A stretch of DNA of 64,000 nucleotides from Paenibacillus beijingensis (GCF_000961095.1 NZ_CP011058.1:1517001-1581000); one strand, 5' to 3'. Counted from the first letter of the stretch, positions 34,535-45,027 are shown. Numbers and translations are program-made. Notes: generated from the sequence alone by a model not told the origin.

Positions 34535-35641
34535 ATGAGAAGCAAACCGAAAACAAGCAAAAAAAGACCGTGGCTGTGGGGTATAGCCGGTATTTTGGTC
34601 ATTCTGATCGGATGCGGCGCCTACTATAGCTACAATGTCTATAATGCCTTAGACGGGTTGAATAAAACAGGAAAAGAAGAATCCCGGTTCACCGAGTTCC
34701 AGGAAACCGAAACCGAAAAGCCGCCGGAGTGGACCGGCAAGGAACGGGTCAATATTTTGCTGATGGGCGGCGACGGCCGCGGGCTGGAGAAAAACCAGGT
34801 CGCCCGTTCCGATTCCATGCTGGTCGTTTCAATCGACCCCGTTACGAAAAAAGCGCATCTGTTCTCCGTCCTTCGCGATACTTTTGTCGATGTCGAAGGC
34901 TACGGCACAAACCGGATTAATGCCGCTGTAGCGCTCGGCGGACCTAATGTGGCCATGAAAACGATCGGTGATTTGCTCGGACTTCATATTCAATACTACG
35001 TTTATACCGAATTCGAAGGCTTTAAATCGCTCGTAGACGCGATCGGCGGCATCGACTTCAATGTCGAAAAGGATATGAACTACGTCGACAACGCAGACGG
35101 CAACCGGTACGACATCCATCTGAAACAAGGGTTCCAGCATCTCGACGGCGACAAGGCGCTGCAATATGTGCGCTTCCGTCACGACGCGATGAGCGATTTC
35201 ACCCGGACCGAGCGGCAGCGCGATTTCATGAAGGCGGTAGCCGACAAAATGAAATCGACCTGGAGTATTGCCAATATGGCGGAAATCATTAACGCCGTCA
35301 GTCCTTACATCGAAACGAACCTGTCGATCGGCGACATGCTCAAGCTCAGCTCGCTCGGCTTGAACATACAAATGTCGGGCTCCGCGCAGGTGCCGCCGAT
35401 GCAGCTGATCGGGGACGAGAAAGTAGGCGGAGCATCGGTTCTCGCCGTCCGCGACGAAGAGAAGCTGCACCAGTATGTACAGGAAACGCTGACCGAAGAC
35501 AGCACGCAAATGGCCGGCACGGACGGAAGCGGAAGCTCCGGCGCGGACAAATCCGGCGGCTCCGGAGCTTCCGGTGCCTCCGGCACGACCGGCTCCGCCG
35601 GGAACGGCACGAATTCCGCAGGAAGCGGCAGCACCCAATAA
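34535..35641 (+). CDS. LytR-CpsA-Psr (LCP) family wall-polymer ligase
   Basis: The protein is 368 residues. A cytoplasmic basic stretch and one membrane helix (PWLWGIAGILVILIGCGAYY) precede the extracellular LCP domain. Domain motifs are NILLMGGDGR, ARSDSMLVVSIDP, SVLRDTFVDVEGYG with catalytic-type Arg/Asp, RINAAVALGG, and YVRFRHDAMSDFTRTERQRD. LCP proteins transfer teichoic acid or other anionic polymers from lipid carrier to peptidoglycan. The C-terminal 45 residues are Gly/Ser-rich. ATG at 34535 follows GGAAGGGAG by 12 nt; longer in-frame starts lack a site. Confidence 0.92.
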   Translation: MRSKPKTSKKRPWLWGIAGILVILIGCGAYYSYNVYNALDGLNKTGKEESRFTEFQETETEKPPEWTGKERVNILLMGGDGRGLEKNQVARSDSMLVVSIDPVTKKAHLFSVLRDTFVDVEGYGTNRINAAVALGGPNVAMKTIGDLLGLHIQYYVYTEFEGFKSLVDAIGGIDFNVEKDMNYVDNADGNRYDIHLKQGFQHLDGDKALQYVRFRHDAMSDFTRTERQRDFMKAVADKMKSTWSIANMAEIINAVSPYIETNLSIGDMLKLSSLGLNIQMSGSAQVPPMQLIGDEKVGGASVLAVRDEEKLHQYVQETLTEDSTQMAGTDGSGSSGADKSGGSGASGASGTTGSAGNGTNSAGSGSTQ

Positions 35642-35698
35642 GCCGGCCAAGCGGGGCTGCCAAACCGTTAGGGCAACACATCGGACGATAACGGACCA

Positions 35699-35746
35699 AG
35701 AGGGCAGACCGGCTTTCCAGACGGAGACCGGCTGCCCTCTTTTTTA
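35699..35746 (+). terminator. terminator after the LCP gene
   Basis: AGAGGGCAG-A-CCGG pairs with CCGG-CTGCCCTCT, followed by TTTTTTAG. Confidence 0.88.
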
Positions 35747-35809
35747 GTTTCTGCCGTTGATTTTTAAAAGGTTTAATTGCTTAGTCCTTCATCGGTTCAC
35801 GGACCCAAA

Positions 35810-36045
35810 GCGCAAGCCAGCCGCGCAGCGGCCCTTGTTCCCACACTTAACAGTGTGGTGGCACCAAGCGGAGCGGCTGACTTGCGACTGGAGAAGCGAC
35901 AGCGTTCGCCTGAAGGCTTTCTGCAAGAAAGCCACTACGGAAGCATACGCTTTGTCCTCCGATTTCAACCTCTGAGTTCATTCAATCAGAAATCGGAGGA
36001 CAACAGCGATCGGAAGCGCAAGTCAGCCGCGCAGCGGCCATATGC
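35810..36045 (+). repeat. structured intergenic repeat, copy C
   Basis: Outer arms GCGGCTGACTTGCG (35873-35886) and CGCAAGTCAGCCGC (36017-36030) pair perfectly. Inside are the core GGAGAAGCGACAGCGTTCGCC, the hairpin GGCTTTCT-GCA-AGAAAGCC (35915-35933) followed by CACTACGGAAGCATACGC, and the stem TCCTCCGATTTC/GAAATCGGAGGA (35955-35966, 35989-36000). A partial second right end (CGCAAGCCAGCCGCGCAGCG near 35811) and a CCACAC/GTGTGG hairpin precede it. It lies between the LCP terminator and hemL. Confidence 0.7.
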
Positions 36046-36090
36046 CACCACACTCCCATCCCATCCCCACCATTTTAGGAGGTTAACAAC

Positions 36091-37407
<1,317 letters not shown>

Positions 37408-37510
37408 GCCCGTCCGGCATAACCTTTGACTTTTGGCTCGCGTTGCCGTTTACGAATACCCGCCACTCCCATACGGTACCCTTGGGCTGTTTATCTCTCA
37501 TTGGCACAAA

Positions 37511-37548
37511 AAAAAGAATCCCGTCCATTAAAAGACGGGATTCTTTTT
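37511..37548. terminator. bidirectional terminator between hemL and the methyltransferase gene
   Basis: AAAAAGAATCCCGTC and GACGGGATTCTTTTT form a perfect 15-bp stem with an 8-nt loop and T-runs on both strands. It serves hemL and the convergent minus-strand operon. Confidence 0.93.
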
Positions 37549-37599
37549 TTGTGCTGCGAATAGGAAAACATTCATAATGATACCGCTTCGCGACAACAA

Positions 37600-38535
37600 T
37601 CATTTTCTTGCCCAACCGGCGATTCTCCCGATATCCTCCGGGCTTGTTCTGCAGCAGCCGCCGATTAACCGGGCACCGTGCCCATACCATTCATAAGCAT
37701 ACTCACCGTAGTCTTTTTCAGAAGATGCCCCGCTCCATGTTTTCGTTACGGGATCGTAATGCTCTCCCGAATTCGGATAGACAACAATTGGTTTCGCCGT
37801 ATGCTTGCGGATTTCTTGTATCAGCGGAGTGATGATGTGCGTCGGCGAGCAATTAATGCCGATTGCGGCGACCTGCCTCTGCTGATCGAGCCACTGCGCA
37901 CACTCGGCAATCGGGGTTCCGTCGCTGATGTGCCGCTCGTCTTTTGCGCTGAAGCTAATCCATGCATACGTATCCGGAAACTCTTCCAGCAATTTAACAA
38001 TCGCTTTTGCTTCAGTAAAGGAAGGAATCGTTTCGCAGGCGAAAATATCGGCACCCGCATCAATAAGAGCTTTCATCCGCAACCGATGGAAATTCATCAA
38101 TTCGGATTCATTCAACCGGTAATCTCCCCTGTATTCCGAACCATCGGCAAGAAATGCGCCGTACGGCCCCACGGATGCGGCGACGAGCGGTTTCGGCCGG
38201 TTGAACCGATTGTCGGGAAGTTCCCAAAACTCATCTCTTGCTTGTACGGCTACCCGCACGGATTTCTGTATCAGGCGAATGGCTTCATCTTTCCCTAAAC
38301 CGCGTGCGGCGTATCCTTCAACGGTTGCCTGATAACTGGCCGTAATCGCGCAGTCTGCGCCTGCAGCAAAATAATCCAGATGCACCTGTCGGATTAACTC
38401 CGGGTTTTCCAGCAATATTCCGGCCGACCATAAGCTATCGTTCAAATTGCAGCCGCGGCCTTCAAGCTCGGTTGCCATTGCACCGTCTAAAATGATTAAC
38501 GGGAAATGTTTCAATACATGTTCAATCGGATTCAT
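37600..38535 (-). CDS. mmuM: homocysteine S-methyltransferase-family protein
   Basis: The protein is 311 residues. LILDGAMATELEGRGCNLN opens the TIM barrel, and the zinc ligands are Cys in GINCSPTH and the CC pair in GGCCRTSP. MmuM uses S-methylmethionine (or S-adenosylmethionine) to methylate homocysteine to methionine. It is the last gene of the operon with the ABC importer, 36 nt after the ATPase gene, and the operon has two copies of the GntR operator upstream. This links it to S-methylmethionine or another sulfonium/basic amino acid. The gene symbol is by family, not proven activity. Confidence 0.88.
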   Translation of the reverse strand: MNPIEHVLKHFPLIILDGAMATELEGRGCNLNDSLWSAGILLENPELIRQVHLDYFAAGADCAITASYQATVEGYAARGLGKDEAIRLIQKSVRVAVQARDEFWELPDNRFNRPKPLVAASVGPYGAFLADGSEYRGDYRLNESELMNFHRLRMKALIDAGADIFACETIPSFTEAKAIVKLLEEFPDTYAWISFSAKDERHISDGTPIAECAQWLDQQRQVAAIGINCSPTHIITPLIQEIRKHTAKPIVVYPNSGEHYDPVTKTWSGASSEKDYGEYAYEWYGHGARLIGGCCRTSPEDIGRIAGWARK

Positions 38536-38571
38536 AATGGATATGCATGCTCCTTCCCATCATGATAATCG

Positions 38572-39294
38572 TTATGAATTGTTGCGCAAAAACTTGCGCA
38601 ATCGTTCGTCCTCGTTGTTATTAAACATTTGCTCGGGCGATCCTTCTTTTAATATAATGCCTTGATCCATAAAAATGACCCGGTCGGCGACTTCGCGCGC
38701 AAAGCCCATTTCATGCGTAACGACGACCATCGTCATGCCTTCCTGCGCCAGAGACTTCATGACATCGAGCACTTCCCCCACCATGTTCGGATCAAGCGCG
38801 GAAGTCGGCTCGTCAAACAGCATGATTTTCGGCTGCATCGCAAGCGCACGGGCAATGGCAACCCGCTGCTGCTGGCCGCCGGACAATGAGCCCGGATAGA
38901 CATCGGCTTTCTCGGATAACCCTACTTTGGCGAGCAGCGCCCGCGCCCTCGTTTCGGCTTCGTGCTTCGACAGCTTGCGGATCTTCCTTGGACCGAGCGT
39001 AATATTGTCCAGTACGGTCAGATGAGGAAACAGGTTAAAACGCTGAAACACCATTCCTACTTCCTCTCTTGCCTTATCCATCTTCACTTTGGGATCATGA
39101 ATATGATAGCCGTCAACGACCACGTTTCCGGAAGTAATCTCTTCTAAACCGTTTAAGCAGCGTAAAAACGTGCTTTTGCCGGAACCGGAAGGCCCGATGA
39201 CACAGACCACTTCTTTTGTATCGATTTGGCACGTTACTCCTTTTAACACTTCGTTATGGCCGTATTTCTTGTGGAGCCCGGATACGTTAATCAC
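38572..39294 (-). CDS. polar amino-acid ABC transporter ATP-binding protein
   Basis: The protein is 240 residues of the GlnQ/ArtP type. Walker A is GPSGSGKST, the signature LSGGQQQRVAIARAL, Walker B IMLFDEPTSALDP, and the switch His is in VVTHEMGFA. The start is a GTG at 39294, 10 nt after AAAGGAGG, and it overlaps the permease gene by 8 nt; a TTG at 39315 would overlap the ribosome site. It powers the importer encoded by the two preceding genes. Confidence 0.93.
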   Translation of the reverse strand: MINVSGLHKKYGHNEVLKGVTCQIDTKEVVCVIGPSGSGKSTFLRCLNGLEEITSGNVVVDGYHIHDPKVKMDKAREEVGMVFQRFNLFPHLTVLDNITLGPRKIRKLSKHEAETRARALLAKVGLSEKADVYPGSLSGGQQQRVAIARALAMQPKIMLFDEPTSALDPNMVGEVLDVMKSLAQEGMTMVVVTHEMGFAREVADRVIFMDQGIILKEGSPEQMFNNNEDERLRKFLRNNS

Positions 39295-40039
39295 CTTTGC
39301 CGTACCTCCTTTCAAGCCACGAAACGACTAATGAAAGCCCTAAAGTCATCAGTAGGTACATCACGGAAATGGTCAAATACGGCTCCCATACGCGAGTTGT
39401 TGCCCCGAATGCCGCACGGGCGGCATATGCCAGTTCGGCCAGGCCGATGGCCGATACGAGCGACGAGTCTTTCAGCAATGAGATCGTTTCATTTCCGAGT
39501 GCGGGCAGCATGCGGCGAAAAGCCTGGGGGATGATGATGAAACGCATCGTTTTCGCATAAGAAAATCCCAATGAACGGGCGGCTTCGCTTTGCCCTTTGT
39601 CCAACGATTGGATGCCCGCCCGAAAGATCTCGGCAATATAAGCACCGGCGTTCAAGGTTAAAGCGACGGCACCGGACAGAAATGTGCCCGAGAAGGTCCC
39701 GTCCGAAAGTTTAATTTGTCTGGCCAATTCGCCGCTAATGAACCAACCGTTCTCCGGATTGATAAAAAGAGGCATTAAACCAAAGTGAACGATCAGAATT
39801 TGAACAAACAGCGGCGTTCCCCGGAAAAGCGTGATATATACGATTGCCGGCACCCGGATCAAAAGCAGTACAAGATGCTTTAATATCCCGCGTTTCATGT
39901 TGGCCATTCGCGCAATGGCAGTGAGTAACCCAAGGAGAGTTCCGAGCAGGATTGAGATTACGGTTAACTGCAGCGTCATTACGGCGCCTTGAAGAAACAT
40001 AGGCAAATAATTTTGAATAATGTCCCATCTTAAATCCAT
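39287..40039 (-). CDS. polar amino-acid ABC transporter permease
   Basis: The protein is 250 residues with five to six membrane segments. The family signature at the start is NYLPMFLQGAVMTLQLTV, and the EAA loop is GQSEAARSLGFSYAKTMRFI. It is a HisM/GlnP-type channel, probably a homodimer. It lies between the binding-protein gene and the ATPase gene. Confidence 0.93.
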   Translation of the reverse strand: MDLRWDIIQNYLPMFLQGAVMTLQLTVISILLGTLLGLLTAIARMANMKRGILKHLVLLLIRVPAIVYITLFRGTPLFVQILIVHFGLMPLFINPENGWFISGELARQIKLSDGTFSGTFLSGAVALTLNAGAYIAEIFRAGIQSLDKGQSEAARSLGFSYAKTMRFIIIPQAFRRMLPALGNETISLLKDSSLVSAIGLAELAYAARAAFGATTRVWEPYLTISVMYLLMTLGLSLVVSWLERRYGKGD

Positions 40040-40079
40040 TCGTTAACCTGCCTTCATCGATAAAATAAGCGGTGCGCAT

Positions 40080-40862
40080 TTATTCGCCAAAGTACTTGTT
40101 GTAAATCGCGTCGTAAGTTCCGTCTTCTTTAATTTTCTTGAGTCCGTCGTTAATTTTGCCCATCAGTTCCGTATTTCCCTTTTTCATCACAAAGCCGTAA
40201 TATTCAGCTGCAAACAACGGCTCGTCGATCGTTTTAAACCCTTTATCCGGATTATTTTTCACGTAATACTTTACGACGCCGTTGTCCGCCACTACAGCGT
40301 CCACCCCACCGTTCTCCAGTTCTTTCAGAGCAAGAGGAGTCGTTTCAAAACGTCGGATATCTTTACTGTCCGCCCCCATCAGCTTGGAAACCACTTCATC
40401 ACCCGTTGTTCCGGTTTGCACGCCCACTTTTTTTCCTTTCAATTCCGCAAAATTTTTGATCGAAGTGTTGTTAGGGACAGCCATCGATTGTCTTGCCTCG
40501 AAATAAGGATCGGAAAAATCGTATTCTTTCTTACGCTCGTCCGTAATGGTGATTGCCGAAACCAATAAATCGCGGTCGCCATTGTTAAGAGTGGCAAACA
40601 TTCCTTCCCATGGCGTGTTCACGATTTTGATGTTAATGCCGCCTTTTTCCGCTACCGCTTTCACAAGCTCAATATCAAAACCGATAAATTCATTTTTCTC
40701 CGTCAACGATTCAAAAGGGGCATAGCTTGCGTCTGTAGCCACGATGTATTCTTTAGCCGAACCGCTTCCTGTTTCCTCATTCTTACCGGCGCCGCAGGCT
40801 GCCAATGTGACGATCATGACAAGCGAGATTGCGAACATCATTACGGTCTTTAGGTTTTTCAT
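40080..40862 (-). CDS. amino-acid ABC transporter substrate-binding lipoprotein
   Basis: The protein is 260 residues. A lipoprotein signal peptide ends VTLAACGAG. The mature SBP_bac_3 domain has YIVATDASYAPFESL, NEFIGFDIELVKAVAEKGG, and ITITDERKKEYDFSDPYFEA, the pattern of basic and polar amino-acid receptors. It is the first gene of a four-gene operon (receptor, permease, ATPase, methyltransferase). Two GTATA-TTG-TATAC-type sites lie 33 and 277 nt upstream of the start. The ligand is probably the amino acid degraded by the neighbouring operon. Confidence 0.93.
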   Translation of the reverse strand: MKNLKTVMMFAISLVMIVTLAACGAGKNEETGSGSAKEYIVATDASYAPFESLTEKNEFIGFDIELVKAVAEKGGINIKIVNTPWEGMFATLNNGDRDLLVSAITITDERKKEYDFSDPYFEARQSMAVPNNTSIKNFAELKGKKVGVQTGTTGDEVVSKLMGADSKDIRRFETTPLALKELENGGVDAVVADNGVVKYYVKNNPDKGFKTIDEPLFAAEYYGFVMKKGNTELMGKINDGLKKIKEDGTYDAIYNKYFGE

Positions 40863-40894
40863 GTTTCATACACTCCTTGTTTATTGTCAAATTA

Positions 40895-40907
40895 TATACA
40901 ATATACT
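40895..40907 (-). promoter_or_regulatory. GntR-type operator, site 1
   Basis: On the minus strand it reads GTATATTGTATA after TAA, that is GTATA-TTG-TATA(T). It lies about 33 nt before the receptor gene and matches the site near the regulator gene. Confidence 0.65.
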
Positions 40908-41138
40908 TAACAACTTATTCGGTCTTCATTGTCGAACAGAAACTTATCGCTGCTTACGCGATTAAGTATGAATCGTTGAATCACCCCCGCAATTGGCATA
41001 TAAATCCTGGTTTTTTCGCCATTTATATCGCTAATCTTCGATTTCGCTCCTATTTCTCCCCTTTCGTTCAGATGGCACTATCGAGTAGAATCTCTCAAAA
41101 TCAAGTCAGAAAAGTTAACATCATTTATACTTTATATA

Positions 41139-41151
41139 GTATATTGTATAC
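41139..41151 (+). promoter_or_regulatory. GntR-type operator, site 2
   Basis: GTATA-TTG-TATAC is a perfect 5-3-5 palindrome. It lies in the 350-nt gap between yitT and the receptor gene. The gap holds no gene besides sites 1 and 2. Confidence 0.7.
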
Positions 41152-41216
41152 GGTTTTTTGTAAACATTTTTCTTACCGACCTCTGCCCGATCCGGAAGTC
41201 AAACAACAATATGCTG

Positions 41217-42068
41217 TTATGTTCCGTCCCCGCTTGCTTTAAACCCTTCTCCGAGCACTTCAAAAATATCGCTGACCGTTACAAACGCATAAGGGTCCAC
41301 GTTACGAATGAGGCGCTTAATCTTCATCACTTCCACCCGGCTGACAACGCAGTACAAAATCGGCCGCTCTTCATTGGTGTACCCTCCTCTCCCATCGATA
41401 AGAGTCGTTCCCCTTCCCATCTCTTTGTTCACAGCATCGGATATTCGTTTTGCCTGATTGGAAATCACGACGACCGCTTTGCCCCGCTGCACGCCTTCCA
41501 GAACAAGATCCAGCACGCGCGATCCTACAAATACCGTTACAATCGTATACATCATTCGTTCTTTATCCAAAAAAACGAGCGACAACAGAAGCGTTGCCGC
41601 ATCAAAGGCAAACAGGCTTCTGCCGACCGGCCATCCGAAATAGTTATGCAATATTTGAGCCACGATATCCGTACCGCCGCTCGTCCCTCCGTAACGGAAT
41701 ATAATGCCGACGCCAATTCCGGATAATACGCCGGCATACAATGACGCCAGCAGCAAATCGTTCATCGGAAACCGGAGCTCCCGGAACAGGAACAAAAAGA
41801 CGGACATCATAACGGTCGCCAAAACGGTATAGAGAAACGATCGTTTCCCCAGCGCCTTCCAGCCTAACAGCAGCAGTGGAATATTAAACAACAGATACAT
41901 CATACCGGTATTCCACCGGAGGACATATTCGAGCAGCAGGCTGATTCCCGCAATTCCCCCTTCCGATAATCCGTTGGCCAGATTAAAATAATTCATGCTG
42001 AACCCTACCAGAGCAGATCCGAGCGTAATGGCGAGGCATTGTTTTATTCTCTCGTACAAGATAATCAT
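41217..42068 (-). CDS. YitT-family membrane protein
   Basis: The protein is 283 residues. Five or six hydrophobic segments fill residues 1-170 (LGSALVGFSMNYFNLANGLS, and IIFRYGGTSGGTDIVAQIL, the family hallmark). A DUF2179 cytoplasmic domain follows (GRGTTLIDGRGGYTNEERPI). The function of the family is unknown; transport has been suggested. It lies between the two operons of the proposed regulon, but a hairpin separates it from the permease gene, so its link to the pathway is uncertain. Confidence 0.9.
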   Translation of the reverse strand: MIILYERIKQCLAITLGSALVGFSMNYFNLANGLSEGGIAGISLLLEYVLRWNTGMMYLLFNIPLLLLGWKALGKRSFLYTVLATVMMSVFLFLFRELRFPMNDLLLASLYAGVLSGIGVGIIFRYGGTSGGTDIVAQILHNYFGWPVGRSLFAFDAATLLLSLVFLDKERMMYTIVTVFVGSRVLDLVLEGVQRGKAVVVISNQAKRISDAVNKEMGRGTTLIDGRGGYTNEERPILYCVVSRVEVMKIKRLIRNVDPYAFVTVSDIFEVLGEGFKASGDGT

Positions 42069-42111
42069 CCTTTCCGGACAACGATGACCTTGATGCGCAA
42101 AGGCTTATGCA

Positions 42112-42141
42112 CAAAGGCTGCCGTTGTTGCGGCAGCCTTTG
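42112..42141 (-). terminator. hairpin between the permease gene and yitT
   Basis: CAAAGGCTGCCG and CGGCAGCCTTTG form a perfect 12-bp stem with a 6-nt loop. Only TTTG follows, so it may be a weak terminator or attenuator. Confidence 0.6.
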
Positions 42142-42173
42142 TCGGAATTGCAGGTAGGTTTAATATTCATTTT

Positions 42174-43577
42174 TCAATTAGCCGTTTGCCGGGAAGCAGC
42201 TTTTCCTCTTTGTTTCATGAAGTAGCTCAAATAACAGACGGCAACAAACGGGATCCCGCAATACAGCGCAATCCTTTGGTTTGGATCAAACGCGAGTCCG
42301 ATGCAGGATGCCAGACATAACAGAAACGCCGCAATCGGAACGAATGGATACCACGGAGTGCGGAATTTTAAATTCCGGATGTCTCCTCCCTCCAGGATAA
42401 AACGGCGGCGGAACATGAATTGCGAGGCGGCAATCCCCATCCAGACCGCAACAACCGCAAATCCGGAGATGGCGATCAGCACCAGATATACCGTTTCGGC
42501 CGCAATAATGCTGGAGAGCAGCGACAAGCATGCAACCGCCATGCAGGCGATTAACGCATGAAGAGGCACGCCTCTCTTCGTCACTTTCCCGAATATTGGA
42601 CTGATCATATTTTCCTTGGACAGTGCCCACAGCATACGCGTCGATGCATACAGCCCCGAATTGCCAACGGACAATAATGCGGTCAAAATGACGAAATTCA
42701 TGATATCGGCGGCATAAGGGATCCCGATTTGATCGAATACCGTAACAAACGGACTCTCGATTACGCCGGCTTCCTTCCATGAAATGAGACCGGACAGGAC
42801 AAATACGGCCCCGATAAAAAACAGCAGCGTCCGCCAAACGACATTGCGTATCGATCTGGGAATATCTCGCTCCGGCTGTTTCGTTTCACCTGCGGTAACG
42901 CCAATCAGTTCCGTCCCCGAGAATGCGAAGTTTACCGAGATCATCGTAATCAGCACCGGTATAAAGCCGTTCGGCAGCAAACCGCCCTCCCCGACCAAAT
43001 GGGACAGCATTGGCGCCTCGGCCGTTTCCTTCATCGGAATCATTCCGAACATGGCCGCTCCGCCCAAAACAATAAACAAAAGGATGACCACGATTTTAAT
43101 GGCGGAGAACCAAAATTCGGACTCGGCAAAAAATTTGACGGTGAACGCATTCAAAATGAATAGCAAAGCTGCAAAAACAGCGCTCCAAACCCAGACCGAA
43201 ACCTCAGGAAACCAACGCTGCATCAGCAGTCCGCACGCTGTAAATTCAGAGCCTACCGTTACCACCCACGTTAGCCAATAGAGCAGCCCTATCGTAAATC
43301 CGGTCGCAGGTCCGATAAATTTCGTCGCATAGGTCTGAAATGCCCCCGTGACGGGCATGGCCACACTTAATTCACCCAAACACTGCATGACCAAGTACAT
43401 GATAAGCCCGCCGATCAAATAAGCGAGAATGGCTCCGCCGGGACCTGCCTGATTAATAATATAGCCGCTGCTCAGAAACAGACCGGCACCGATGACACCG
43501 CCAAGCGAGATCATAAATAAATGCCGGCTTTGTAACGTCCGCTTCAGTTCATGCTCTCTGTTGTCGTTTGCGTTCAT
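42174..43577 (-). CDS. APC-superfamily amino-acid permease (RocE-like)
   Basis: The protein is 467 residues with 12 membrane segments. The start LKRTLQSRHLFMISLGGVIG and the following GAFQTYATKFIGPA and MQRWFPEV closely follow B. subtilis RocE, an arginine/ornithine permease, and also the wider group with MmuP (S-methylmethionine) and AnsP. FAFSGTELIGVTAGE is the family's substrate helix. The ATG at 43577 follows GGAGGAG. It ends the catabolic operon, 34 nt after aspA. A cationic substrate such as canavanine or S-methylmethionine fits this context. Confidence 0.9.
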   Translation of the reverse strand: MNANDNREHELKRTLQSRHLFMISLGGVIGAGLFLSSGYIINQAGPGGAILAYLIGGLIMYLVMQCLGELSVAMPVTGAFQTYATKFIGPATGFTIGLLYWLTWVVTVGSEFTACGLLMQRWFPEVSVWVWSAVFAALLFILNAFTVKFFAESEFWFSAIKIVVILLFIVLGGAAMFGMIPMKETAEAPMLSHLVGEGGLLPNGFIPVLITMISVNFAFSGTELIGVTAGETKQPERDIPRSIRNVVWRTLLFFIGAVFVLSGLISWKEAGVIESPFVTVFDQIGIPYAADIMNFVILTALLSVGNSGLYASTRMLWALSKENMISPIFGKVTKRGVPLHALIACMAVACLSLLSSIIAAETVYLVLIAISGFAVVAVWMGIAASQFMFRRRFILEGGDIRNLKFRTPWYPFVPIAAFLLCLASCIGLAFDPNQRIALYCGIPFVAVCYLSYFMKQRGKAASRQTAN

Positions 43578-43611
43578 TGTGATCTCCTCCAACGTGTAAA
43601 GAAGCTTGTGC

Positions 43612-45027
43612 TTATCCCTTCTGCAGATGATGAGCTCCCGATATGCCAGGAGACGTCATCTCGTACGGGTTCAAAATATCGTCCAATTCATCCTTTGTCA
43701 GAAGCTGCTGCTCCAGACAAATAGCCTGAATTGTCCGTCCGGAATGCAGCGCTTCTTTTACGAGCCTGGAGGCCGTTTCATAACCGAGATGAGGGTTTAA
43801 TGCGGTCAGAATGCCAAAGCTTTTGTTGACATGCTCCCTGCAGACGTCTTCATTCGCTTCCATTTCGTCAAGCGCAAACCGTCCGAATACGTCCAGGCCG
43901 TTGTGCAAAATGGTAAGGGATTGCAGCAGGTTATTGGCGATTACAGGACCCATGACGTTAAGCTCAAATTGTCCGGCTTCCGCAGCCATGGAAATCGCCA
44001 GGTCATTGCCGATGACTTGAAACGCGACCTGATTGATCACTTCCGGTATAACCGGATTTACTTTGCCGGGCATAATGGAAGAGCCCGGCTGCCGGGCCGG
44101 TAGACGGATTTCGCCAAAGCCCGTTCTTGGCCCCGAAGCCATCAAACGGATGTCATTTGCCATTTTCGACAAATTAACGGACATGATCTTCAGTGAAGCG
44201 GACAACGTCGTATACGCATCCGTATTCTGAGTCGCATCAACGAGATCCGGCGCCGATTTGATCGGCAGTTGGAGCTGCTGGGCCAGCAATTCGGCGGCCC
44301 GAACGATATAGCGGGGATCCGCGTTCAACCCGGTTCCGACTGCGGTAGCGCCGATATTTACCGTCAGCAAAGCATCCGCCGCCCGCTGAATCCGCTCCCG
44401 GTCGCGTCCGATGACCCGGGCGTATGCGCCAAACTCCTGGCCGAGACGAATCGGTACCGCATCCTGCAAATGGGTTCGTCCCATTTTTATCACACGGTCG
44501 AATTGATCCGCCTTCTCCTGCAGCCCCTCCTGCAGCAGCCGCACCGTCTCAAGCAAGCGCATCGACAGGCGATAAGCGGCAATCCGGATCGCCGTCGGAA
44601 CCGTATCGTTCGTCGATTGCGACATATTGACGTGATTGTTCGGGGAACAATAGAAATATTCGCCCTTTTGCTTCCCCATCAATTCCAGCGCGCGGTTTGC
44701 CAGCACTTCATTCATGTTCATATTAATCGAGGTGCCTGCGCCGCCTTGAATGGCGTCGACGACAAACTGGTCGGCAAATTTTCCTTGGGCCGCCTCTTCG
44801 GCTGCCTGTACAACCGCGCTGCCGACAGCATGCCGCAGAATGCCGATCTCCATGTTTGCTGTTGCCGCCGCTTTTTTCACCTCTGCAAGCGCAACGATAA
44901 GCTCCCGGTGTACAGGTACACCCGTAATCGGAAAATTTTCCGTTGCACGAATCGTCTGAATGCCGTAATACGCTTCGGAGGGAACCATTCGTTCACCCAA
45001 AAAATCGCGTTCGATTCGATAAGCCAT
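43612..45027 (-). CDS. aspA: aspartate ammonia-lyase
   Basis: Aspartase splits aspartate into fumarate and ammonia. The protein is 471 residues. The start YRIERDFLGERMVPSEAYYG is typical of aspartase, as are QGGAGTSINMNMNEVLAN, QSTNDTVPTA, and the signature GSSIMPGKVNPVIPE. It overlaps no neighbour but lies 37 nt after the aldehyde dehydrogenase gene. In this operon it would feed carbon from homoserine into the citric acid cycle and release usable nitrogen. Confidence 0.95.
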   Translation of the reverse strand: MAYRIERDFLGERMVPSEAYYGIQTIRATENFPITGVPVHRELIVALAEVKKAAATANMEIGILRHAVGSAVVQAAEEAAQGKFADQFVVDAIQGGAGTSINMNMNEVLANRALELMGKQKGEYFYCSPNNHVNMSQSTNDTVPTAIRIAAYRLSMRLLETVRLLQEGLQEKADQFDRVIKMGRTHLQDAVPIRLGQEFGAYARVIGRDRERIQRAADALLTVNIGATAVGTGLNADPRYIVRAAELLAQQLQLPIKSAPDLVDATQNTDAYTTLSASLKIMSVNLSKMANDIRLMASGPRTGFGEIRLPARQPGSSIMPGKVNPVIPEVINQVAFQVIGNDLAISMAAEAGQFELNVMGPVIANNLLQSLTILHNGLDVFGRFALDEMEANEDVCREHVNKSFGILTALNPHLGYETASRLVKEALHSGRTIQAICLEQQLLTKDELDDILNPYEMTSPGISGAHHLQKG

